This document shows, piece by piece, positions 50,786 through 62,700 of a stretch of DNA of 64,000 nucleotides. Every line of letters begins with the position of its first letter. Position 1 is the stretch's first letter. The position numbers and the translations under genes are program-made. Source of the DNA: Haliclystus octoradiatus. Lineage: Eukaryota; Cnidaria; Staurozoa; Stauromedusae; Haliclystidae. Below the pieces are notes generated by a model, which had not been told where the DNA came from, did not search any database, and was given only the letters and a program-made list of their open reading frames with translations. The stretch covers positions 19,809,344 to 19,873,343 of the forward strand of contig OU744449.1 in the NCBI GenBank assembly GCA_916610825.1, in the 5' to 3' direction.

Positions 50786-53700
50786 TATGTAAATCGACTT
50801 AGATTTGACTTTCTCTTCTCAAGTTTGGCTAATTAGGGTACATAAACACTTTTTAACACAATAGAGTAATAAACATGTTTCACACATATTGAAGGCTTTA
50901 CAGATCAGCAGCACAAAAAATGGCGTAAAGTAAAATCTGCCAAGAAAAATGTTTAATCTTACCATCAGTCTCTTTTGTGGATGCATTCACAGGGCTGAAA
51001 AGCGCTGCATTTTTGTCTAAATTAAAGTAATATAAAGTTGAATGTTTATACTAGAGTGCATTGTAAATAGAGTAATAGTTATATGGGGTATACTATACCC
51101 TATGAAGCCATATAGGGTATGCCTATATAGCCATATAGGGTATGAATAAATAAGAAAGTAATAATTAATATTCCATAATAAGTATTGACGACCGTTCATC
51201 GGAAGAATTAGTATCACATTGTCATTTATATATCATAACTAGTTTATGCCTAATAAATGCATATATTAATACTCACTGCTAATCTTCGAAATATAAATGG
51301 CATTTGTAAATTTTTCTTGAACTTTGTAGTCCTGGCATATACAATTTCTCCCTCTTTGTATTCTCCGACTGCTTTTATTGGAAATATTGTATTTAACTTT
51401 GCGACTGTTGTAAGTCTTGTAATTGGTTGTCGTCCCATTGGTAAAGAACATAAATAAGCCAAGAATAAATTATTTTCATTGATCTTTGAAGTCTTTAAAG
51501 CCATAATTATTTGATAATAAATGAGACTTCAGACAAGACTTTTACGGAAATTCAAACAAAAGAATTGCTAACGCCATTTGAACACCTTGCTGTTTTCTGA
51601 TCGTAATGCTGCCAACGGAGTTCAAGGCTCACACCTTGTATTTCAAAGTTGTCTCTATAGCCACATAGAACTTCTGGCGTACCGCTGTGATGCTATTTTT
51701 TTCAGTTTTAAATCGTGATTACATTGATTTTAAAAGTCACGCACCGTCGTTGTGATTTTCATTTATAATTTTATTGATGATTTTTATTATTATAAAGACG
51801 AGGAATTATTATCCCTCTTGTTTAAAATGACACGAGTTTCTCCGTGTCGCGGTATCATCCTTCTATTGACTATCACCATTCCAGTCAACCATCAACATGC
51901 GGTACTTGATCAAGATCGGTACAAGATCCCAAACTTGTTGGTCGCTGGTACAAGTTGCTACTTGACACACTGTTAAACAGTAGGGTATAGCTCCAACAAC
52001 TGCTTGCCAATATATCAATATTTTCCACAAATAATAACTGTTTCAAGCAGTATGCATTATAGCATTAGCAAAAATTTACAAACTTTCATAACAAATTAAG
52101 TAATGAAATTAGCCTTATTGAAGATTAATCAAAGATATCAAAGTACCGTCTCGTTACTCCAGAGTTAACCCCTCAAATTTGACATTTATATAGTATATGT
52201 TATCACATGTCATTCTAGGGCCATTATATAGCTGAAACCGGGGCTGAAACTGTAGGGTTCTTTGTAACTCGCCTGTAGGCTACAGGCTTTTGAATATTGA
52301 TAGAAAAACAACAACAAAAATTGATGATGCAAAGTACAATATCCAGAATAATCATTCAGAAATCACGCTTAAACACGATATAATCAGATCGTATTTCAAA
52401 TTTTCAATAGCATGTCTACAAGTAAACCACGTTGCCGTAATTCATCCTGGCTGTCGGATCAGAATTTGAAAGATGACATGGTTAAATACGTTGGGCAAGG
52501 TCTTAAACAAAGTGAAATGTTGAATTTCTTAGAGAGAGATTATTCGCACTTATGCTTGGAGTCTAAGGAGCATAGATCGTCGCTTACAATACTTTGGTAT
52601 TAATTATGTGAACAAGGAGGTTACTGTCGATCAAATTCGGGAAGTGGTCAAAAATGAGATTGATGGACCAGGAAAGCTTCTCGGCTACAGGGCAATGTAT
52701 CTGAAAATACGTCGAGTGCATGGACTCAATGTACCAACAGGTCTTGTTCACGATATGATGTATGAAGTTGACAAAGTAGGACTTGCTGCACAAGCACCTT
52801 TGAACAAGAAGAAGAAAGCTAAGGGGCATTTTGTTACAAAGGGAGTGAATTGGGTCCAGTCACTCGATGGGCATGATAAACTCATGGGCTATCAAAACAG
52901 TACTTTTCCCTTGGCTGTATATGGCTGCTTAGATACAGCTAGTAGGAAATTATTATGGCTAAAACTGTGGGTCAGTAACTCAGATCCCAAACTTGTTGGT
53001 CGCTGGTATCTGGAGAATTTATATGTGACAAAAGTGATACCCTCAATAATAAGAATGGACAAAGGTAGCGAAACTGGTGTGATTGCCGCAATGCACGCAT
53101 ATTTGATTCAGGATTGTAGCGATATGGACCGAATTGACACTGTAATATATGGGCCATCCATTTCAAATCAGGTGAGCCTATCGGATAAAAATTTTCACTA
53201 TTCAAAATTAGTATTTGAGGAATAGCATGTTTCAGTCTACCTTCCACGACGAGAAATTATAAAGAGCTATAATAGAACCGTACAGTTAAGACACTTAAAT
53301 CAATTTACTATAGTATTTGCAAGTGTAAAGGCAAGATCTAATTCGATTTTTAAGTGCAATTTATGCTAATATGTAGGGTATAAGTTGTTATCTACGTGGG
53401 TTAAAATTTATATAAATAGGTGGATAGATATAGATACAGGGTGAAACATTTCCCTTAAGGATAGAAAGGATGCCCCAGTGCATATAGTACCATATGAATT
53501 CGAACATGCTGCAAGCCATGTGTCAATGAGAGAGATTTTATTTTTAAACTCTTCCAAATTGAAAATTGACACGATTTGCTATATATTGTCTTCTGATTTA
53601 TTCCCAAAAATAGATTGAGGGGTGGTGGAGGGAGCTCAATGAGCGACTGGAAAAGTATTTCAAAGTACACCTTGCAAGATTGAAGGATGAAATGCACTAT

Positions 53701-56700
53701 GTCCCAACTGATAATACTGATCGGTAAGAGATTGAAAAAGTTTTTTATTTTAAGATCATTCTACAGAAGGTTCTGCAGGTATGCAAAGCCTGATGACCAA
53801 TAGTGTTGGTTGGTATTTTTGTTCTTCTGATCGGATAAGATTTGCAGTGGTATTATTGATTCAGATTATTTTGGATTTCGAAACTTGGCTGCTTATTTGG
53901 TTTTTGTAGTAATTAATGTGTTACAGCTTCCTTTTTACAGAAAATAAAGTTTCTCAGTGTAATTATAGTCACCTTAATTTGGCACTTATCTACATCAATT
54001 ACCATATCAAAATTATTCCTGCTAATTTTTTCCTACATCAAATTTTTTCTATAAATAGCCTTATCGGGTAAATCCTAGTGCAACCCAATCTCTAGTCTCA
54101 TATCACCTTCAATATATTACTTAAATTATGTTTTCCGATTGTAGAATGCTGCTAGCCTACATATTTATCCCTGTCATCCAAAAAGAATTGGATATCTTTC
54201 GTGAAACTATCTGGAACACACATCGAATCAGAAAACAGAAGGATACGATATTGCCTGAAGGAGTTCCAAATCATATGTATTGTTTTCCAGAGCAGTATGG
54301 AATGAGTAGATGTGGTAAGCGTAATATCATATATCTGTATAAAGTGTAATACGGTACTTCGATAGTATGCCATGGCGCTAATATGCAATTGAATTGGCCA
54401 TAGTTGTAGCGCTAAGGGCCTAAGGGGATGCACGGCGTCTGCTTTTTTGATATTCAAATTTCTCTTTTATTGCTTCAAGTGCTTATCACTTTCTAGAAAA
54501 AATCCTTTTATTTATTTTTCAGGTTTTCCGGTTACCGAGCAACAGCTAAAGGAAGTAGCAAATCAATCCGGAGTACTCGAGCTAAGTGAAGGTTATTTGG
54601 AGTCAGAATGCAGAGAAAAATTTGAGCTTATTCTACCTAATCCTGAAAATTTAATACCAAACCAAGTGTATGATGCTTATTTGTACCTTAAGAATAACAT
54701 CAATAACATATAATAACTGGATTATAGAAATATCTAACTCAAATTTTAATTCACAAAAAGATAAAAAATATATCCATTGTTGACAGTATTAATTAACGTT
54801 AATAAATTTGATACTTTACTTACTTTCTTACAATTAAGAGAAAAAAAATAAAAAAAATCAGGTTATTACTTTATTGTATTATTGAACTTCATTTCTGTCC
54901 TTATTTTTCACACATAATGTCATTCAACTTTAATATGTCACAATATTTATTACATAGCTGATGTCCACTGCAAAATGTTTCCATCGCAAGTATTGATAGA
55001 TTCCCTGTCGTGAATAAGTATTGATTGTTATCATCAGTAAGGTTACTCGATGCGATTTCAGGGTCTATCATATCGAAATTGCATCCCTGTATGTCAACGA
55101 CAATCAACTCTTTATTACTTTGCACGTAAGTATAATGAGCCAAGTATTCTGCTTTCTCCGCTATTTCATCTCCATCATTATATAGAATGGTCCCGTCATT
55201 ATTCATATATTTTTTGAATTTACCTTCAAAAAATTCCTCAATAGTGTAATAATCATTGTCCTTCTTTCCCATAAAAATTTTACCGTAGCGTAAAGGTTCA
55301 CCAAATAACTGTGACATTTTGACGTTTTTAACCACAGTTCCAGCTAACTTTTCTGCAAAATATTTCGCCAAAGAGTGCATCTGGACTACTTTCCTCGTGT
55401 GCTGCTCAACACTCTGATTTGTTACCTTCATGTTACTGAGAGCACATGGTTTGTACCGCTTTACCACCCATGGCTTTCCTTCAAACTCTTTATGACTTGA
55501 CGTAGCTTTGTGCGCATAGCGAAACGCACCTTCCCCCAAAAGGCGCTCAGAAATACAGAATTCTGCAGGCTTTGGCAGGGCCGACCAAGTCATGGATTCT
55601 AGGTCGAATGCCTCTATTTGAATGACACTTGCCTGTCTTTTTACTTCTTTTCCCAGTTGAAGCATATGGGCGATTGACAGGCTTCGCGGGACGATTATAT
55701 CACCTCCTCTCTTTTTCTTCGGACTTGGAGCAGATCCGGTTGCTTTCACTCTCTTTGCAGGGACTATAAAAAGTGACTTTATGGTTGAAGTTTGTCTTCT
55801 GGTCTCCGTTGTAGGCCCATCTGTAGCTTGATTACTACTGTTGCTTGGTCCAGCCACTGGCACAATAAACCTGACATGAATAAGTTTTTTATCAGGAATC
55901 TGATTGACGTCCATGCAAGAAGGGCCTTGTTCTCCAACCAACACGTCACATTCGTAGCCATCTCCTAATGCACAATTTTTGGAATAATGCCTCAAGCAGG
56001 CAGTCTTTATTGTTGATAGCGTCACCCCATCATCACTGACATTGTCATCATCATTACGATCTTTGATGCTCACAAATTCTCTAGCACCAATTCGAGAATA
56101 TTTCTGCGCTTTGCCACTGACTTCTGCACTGAGTCGCTGGACAGTGATGTCTGCTCCAAATTTGAATTTATTTACCACATTATTCCGTGGAACACCTTTA
56201 CGTTTTTCTTTCATCATTAATTGAAATTTGTTCCAATTGTTTCCTGTCATTGCTTATTACAATACGATAGTTTTGTTAAACTTAAGCTGTGGGCCCTTCC
56301 ATTTTATACTTTCTGCTAGCTTTAAAATTAGGTAGTCCAGACCATGGTCTCAACCAAACCAAGTCTCTGGTCTGCTCTCAACAGCGCTTAACTCTAACAT
56401 ATTAGCAGCATGCGCTAAGAAAACAGTTAAATGAATTATCCTTCTATATGACCAACAGTGTTCGCTTTCCCTATCAACCGGTAGCAAAATTTGAAGCGTG
56501 TGGCGCTATGATACTAATTCCATTGAAAGTTGGGAGAATAGCTAATAGACAGTCAACATTTTTTGTTGGATTAGCATCAAATAGTCAATTAGCGTCTATA
56601 AATTTTTGATAGAATCTGCAGATATCCATACCTATTTAAATACTTGCAACTATTTCAACAGGTGGGATATTAAAATTATCAACAATATTATTAATAAAAT

Positions 56701-59700
56701 TTAAACTGACAGTCCAAGAGGTAGGCCAAACGGAAAACACACATCTTTGAAATTGATATTTATGTCGACCATGTTACATTTTTAGTTAAGCGTCTATACT
56801 TTAGGGCAAACTAGCTGTGGGTGTAGAGACTATACAGTTAATGGCTGTTAACCCGCTAAGCTCTCAATATTGTATAGGCTAGAATCCACATTGTTGCTCA
56901 GAATATTGGTTCTATTTTCTAGTTATGTTATAGTTGTATAGACAATGCCACAATGCATGCTGGTCTATGGCGGTTCTCGGTCAGCGTGCTTTTGAACAAA
57001 TAAATGAATGAAATATATGAATGGAAAGTTTTTGCTATGCCAGCGCTCAACGTAGCTAGCTACAACAATTTTTTTTAACAATTTAACTTATTATCTTAAA
57101 TTTGATATATTGACAACCTTTTGAGCCTGGAGTTCCACCCTACTGTTTTAACAGTCTGTCATAGCTAGACCTAGACCTGTTGAAAAGACATAAGCATATG
57201 TGAATTATTATTTCCTGTGAAACAATATAATTGATTAATTGTAACTAGACTATTGAAATATTTAGGTTGGACATATCCAAATCCAAACGTGAATTTGCGA
57301 ATGTATGATAATGATGATTGATGACGATGATTTCAAAACACTCCCGAGAATTATACTTACATATTAATCTTGACTCCTGATGATTAGTGATCGTAAGTGT
57401 ATACATCATTTACATTGCATAGCCAAATAAACCATATCATAGCCATAGTCTAATATATTTACTATACTTCTTTTCAACTTGTACTACACATTCCCATGTC
57501 TTTTAGATATATTGTATACCATATTACATTACATTAAAGATATGAAATAGGCTCAATGTCAGCATTTGACAGAGCTAAATATAACAGAAGGAATCAAAGA
57601 AAAATGTACAAGATGGCAGTGTTTTAAATAAAAAATAACTTAATAATAAACATTTAATTTATGAAAAAGTAAAAATATTATACTATGGCAACGATGGGCC
57701 TAGTGATAATTTTTTTACTATGGCAACGATGGGCCATCATGTAAAAATATTATACTATGGCAACGATGGGCCACGTGGTAATTTTTTTTTACTTTGGCAA
57801 CGATGGGCCATCATTTAAAAATATTATACTATGGCAACAATAAAAAAAACGCTATTGCAACGATGGGCCACCATACACATGGTCAATAAACCATTCTTTC
57901 ATTCAAGTTCTCTTGCTAATAATAAAAGCAAGCAGAATTTGTGACATAAAATTTACTTTTTGTTGTTACAAAGATACTGGATTATGTTATTTGTGGCCGC
58001 TCTTATCAATTAAAATTCACGAAGTTGAAACTCGAAATAGATAAACACTTCCGCTCTAGACTTGACACTTCTCTTCTCGAGTAGCGTTGTCATTATGTGG
58101 TCATTAGTTTTTGCGAAGATAAAGTTATTGCTGTATTATGAATCTGTAAAAGAGTTTAAAAGCATCGGAATGTTGCTAAAAATTAATGGAAACTCTTTGA
58201 ATTTGCCATGCTGTAATTTATTAATTAATTTCCCGATATTGTTAAAAATAGCCGACTATCGACAAAAACCGATGCTACGGATACAATTGATCAGTTTCCT
58301 GCTGCTGATTTTGTGTTTTTATCTTCATGCTGCAACTTTATAGATTAATCTTTCTGCTGATTACATTCTAGCAGTCACTGCCATAACTGCCTGTTCCTCA
58401 CTGGGGGAGGGGTCTAATTTTCTGACAAAATGGTTGCACAGTTTCACGATTTCTTTATCTGCTATCAAAATTGCCTATATTTGACTCATGGTTTTTTATT
58501 CTCAAAATCTATATTGGGGAGATATCATCCCCCAGCCCTGCCAGGGTTTAGTGCCATGCTAACAATGAACAGTAAACATACCTGATGGGATACATAAGGT
58601 ACAAACAGGATAAAGCAAAACTGTTCCTTTAAAACATAAAGATTATGGCATTTATTAGTATTATTATTATTAGATTATGGCAATTATGGAATTTCTTGGT
58701 TGAGCATGATAATGAACCAAACATATATAAAGCATTGGGCAAACATTCACAACATTTAAAGGAAAAATTGTGACTATCTTTATAACAAATTGCAAAAATC
58801 GAAAGATGTCGAAGGGGTGGCTACTTGCTCAACAACAAAATCACAGGCAACATTATTATTTATGGGATATTTCCCAGAGAATATATGGCAAACAAGATTA
58901 CTCGTTAATGTGCCTTTTTACGATACAAAATTATAAACATGCATTCGCTTTTCATAACCATTATAAAGATTACACACAACAGCTGTACAAAAAACGTTTG
59001 ATATATATCAAATTATCAGTTTAAAAAAAAAATGTTATCAAGTGGTGCACATGGCTGAATCCCAACACTGTACTACCAATGTGATACCATAATTAGGACA
59101 ATTAAGAACAGTTCATGAACTTCAGAGGTGTAGCTTTGTTATGGACATTTCATGAACCGTTCATAAAAATTTTCATAAACTTGAGAAGAATAGGTTTATT
59201 ACTCATTTCATGAACCAGTTCATGAACGCGTTCATGAACGGTTTGTAAACTTTAGAAGAATAGTTTTAATATTAAAATTTCATATACCAGACTCCGTTCA
59301 TTAGCTGTTCATGAACCGTTCATGAACCGTTCATAAACTTTGGAGGAATAGTTTTAATATTAAAATTTCATATACCAGTAACATTGTATTCATGAACTCT
59401 GTTCATGAACTTTAGAGGAAGAATTTTATTATGAACATTTCATGAACCAGCTCATGAACATGTTCATGAACATTGTGTTCATGAACTCCATTCATGAACC
59501 GTTCATGAACCGTTCATGTACACGTTCATGAACCCTGTGTTCATGAACCAGTTCATGAACTGTTCATGAACCGTTCATGAAGTTCATGAACTCGTTTCAC
59601 AGGGGATATGTCAATAATTTATGCATGTGAGATTCGCTCAGAGGGCTTCAGCAGAATAGTTATGAGCAATTCTGAGCAGCTTCGGCAGTGTGCCGCAATG

Positions 59701-62700
59701 AGTTAATATTGTTATCAGTTTATGTATACTCATCGAGTATTTCTGAACGATGATAATGTTCTTTTTTATTTTTGCTGTTGTATGAACTCAAATAAATTTT
59801 TTTTATGAATCTATTTTCAGGATTGGTAAAACCTCCAGATCCTCAGACAAAAAAGAAATCATCAAAATTTGGTATGGGTAACATTCTTATACGAGACACA
59901 TCATTGTAAAAGACAGAAAATATCGACAGTGGCTTTATTATATGATTTAATTGATTTATCACATTGATTAACTAGAAAGTCTGTTGTAAACCAACAAATA
60001 TTACGATTGGTATAACAGTTAACTTTCAGCAGGACCAAGCTGCTGTGCAAACTGCAGGAGTCTGGGAACCTAATTCCTGAAAGATCAGTACAAATTCAGC
60101 AGGTTCTCAATTATCAGGATTATGTTTTATTTAAATTTATTTTTTGGATGTCGTGCTTTCTGTGTTATGCTTATTCTACATTAATTAAGAATTATGACTT
60201 CAATCCAAGAAGAGTTTTCATTTGAAGACATTAGGAAATAGGTCCCAGTGGTAGGGGTCGAAACATTTTCAGTGCCTGCAACCACATAATTTTGCCTTAA
60301 AAGTACCTAGAAATATCTTCTCAGAACTTTTCCCAGTTTGATTTATTAAATAAACTGACTTAATAAACTTATTTATACACAGAGTAATCATTTTCATCCA
60401 TTGCACCTCTCGGCTTCATTAATAAACTTCAAGAATTATTTATAGATTCAGAGTAGTTTTAAATTTTAGAAAAATGTGCCTGCAGGAATTTTATTGTTCA
60501 ATAATTGTGCCTGCAGCCCGCTGGTCCCAATTGTTCTAACGTTTTCTATCCCTGTGGAAGATCAGCCCACTGTGGAATCAGTCTGTTAAAGTATGATTGT
60601 TTACATATTCATGTAATTCTTGTTTATGAGTGATTTTCTCATAATAACATTCAGAAGTTTTCAAAGGAACATCGCTTTTATGCAGCCTTGCAATTAAATC
60701 CTCTACTTATTTTTTTTGTTATTGAAAGTATATCGTTCATTGTAGATTTTGATGCAGATGACCCTCTTGCTGGATTGGGACTGTCAGACGACGAAGAAGT
60801 AATCAAAAAATCAAACAGCAAACGTATAACAAAAGATCCTAAAGGCACTATCAAGAAAAATGAAAATAGCAAACCTGGTTTACGTCGTGAATCATCTCAA
60901 GAAAGAAGCACTGATCATGTAAAAGGTGATACGAATATCAGTCCTGATGTCTATATAGAACCAAGTATGTACAATAATATTATTGAGTTGCTCTTAGAGG
61001 CTTGCTTCATCAGTTGCATAAGCATATATATACCAGTATACATGAAGAATACAAATATTGTTGGTTTTTTAAGGAGGATTTACTATTTTTCCACAAGCCG
61101 AGTGTGCTAGTAGTTTTCGCAAAGCTATTGACAGGGCTGTCAATCACTCAGATTTGTGTAATCAATTTTTATTTCAATTGAACATATCACTGTATGATTA
61201 CTTAGTATCGTTACTGTGTTCGAAAATTAATTAATTACAATTACAAATTACTCAATTTTTAAAAGTAATTACAATTATTGAACAAATTGAACCATGTGAT
61301 AGATATCTAATATCACATCACAACCTGAGGAAAAACTAGAATACGCTGGTGTTACAAAATCATGTTTCTAGGAAACCATACTCTTATACAAAGCTACTAA
61401 ATGTTTCAATTTGAATAGATGTCCTTTTAAGAGTCATTTTGAGTATTGTTTTTTGTGGAACCAAAAAATATTACCTATTCAAAAGGGTAACAAACTATTT
61501 TTTTCGGCTAATCAAAAAAAAGAAAGTAATCTGTAATTGCTAGGCAATCAAAAATAGTAATCTGTTGCCATTACCAACAATAGTAACAATTACTGATAAA
61601 ATTACTTTTTTAAGAAAGGTAATTGATTACAGGTCAAAATCACCGAGAAGTAATTAATTACAGTAATCAATTACTTTGGTAACAATTACTCACAGGCCTC
61701 GTTATTGAGTAGTATTTGAAAGGTGATTGAGTTTTATGATGGGATGCCCTTCCTGTCACTAACTGATAGTGCTCAGTTTGACAGGTATCTACCCTGCAAG
61801 AAAAGGTCCTTAACCCTACATCAAGGCTGCACAAACGTAAGATTTGGGTCCTTACAGACATATCATTTTCAGTAACTCTATTGATTTGAAATTTGGCGTC
61901 TTTGCTAAATCGAATTGTAGAGGTGAATAGAATATTATAGTTCAGGCTTCTGTGCAACAACTCTGTATACAGTATTGCATGAAGAAAGTCATGTATAATC
62001 CAATGGATCTACAAAATATATTTGTGTCCGTGATCATATTGTTTTACCTTAAAAATACCTTCAAATTGTTCAACTTCATGACCCGAAATATGTAACAGCA
62101 GAAAAGTCTGCAACAATATTTTGAAATGCTGAGATAAGTGTAATTTATGAAGGTGTGCCTGCAGCAGTTATATTGTTTCTCTAAATGTGCTTGTTTTGGG
62201 CAGTTCTAGCAAACCTGATTTTATTGAGCCATGTATAACATTTTGTTCATCTATTATTTACTATTCACAGATATTACTACTACCCATCAATCGCATGATA
62301 GTAAACAAACTGATTCAGAATCGAAGACAAACAGAAGAAGCAAACTGGATAAAAAAGCATCTCCTCGTGAAAAACAAAGTCGTAATAAAATTTCTGATGA
62401 TCTTTTTGATGATGAGGATGGCTTTGCTGATGATTTACCAGGTATTAAAAACTGTCAAATACATTTTTCTTCTGTGCATTTTTTCAATTCAATTCTGAGA
62501 TATCCAGAAGAATCCCAGAGATCCAAATGACTATTGGAAGAGTCTGGTATGATATTTTCATCATTTTTACCTGAATTTGAAATGGAATGATTCCCTCATT
62601 TTCTTGCTGATTTTGTTAATATGCTGACAATTGGCAGCTTCAATGATCCATGTAATGACTGAATTTTTATTTATTTCAACTCAAATTCTACATCCATAGA

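Larger units (their letters stand above)
51963..57161. mobile_element. putative DNA transposon carrying an integrase gene and an alpha-kinase gene
   Basis: Left end TGACACACTGTTAAACAGTA and right end, read inward, TGACAGACTGTTAAAACAGT both continue GGGT, a short variable part, CTCCA and, after a divergent gap, CAATATATCAA. This gives about 60 bp of terminal inverted repeat. Between them lie only two genes: a four-exon DDE/rve-like integrase (+) and an intact alpha-kinase (-), convergent, with their stop codons under 190 bp apart. The target duplication is uncertain; GCTA occurs two bases outside each end. Integrase-like proteins of this kind are known from animal genomes. I do not know of a transposon with an alpha-kinase cargo. 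That the two genes move together is inference from the repeats. Confidence 0.6.

Noticed and set aside
51250..51504. Minus-strand frame ending at a strong GTGAGT donor, as a first exon
   Set aside because: No partner exon, no recognisable family; recorded only as an unassigned stretch.
57681..57870. TATGGCAACGATGGGCC boxes as tRNA or snoRNA genes
   Set aside because: No fold or box C/D or H/ACA elements; simple tandem repetition explains them.
58062..58343. Hydrophobic 93-codon frame that could be a membrane protein
   Set aside because: Leu/Ile richness follows from AT-rich sequence; no supporting context.
2254..59610. CRISPR-like array reading of the GTTCATGAAC repeats
   Set aside because: Animal genomic context, repeats of about 10-11 bp with no unique spacers of regular length and no cas genes.
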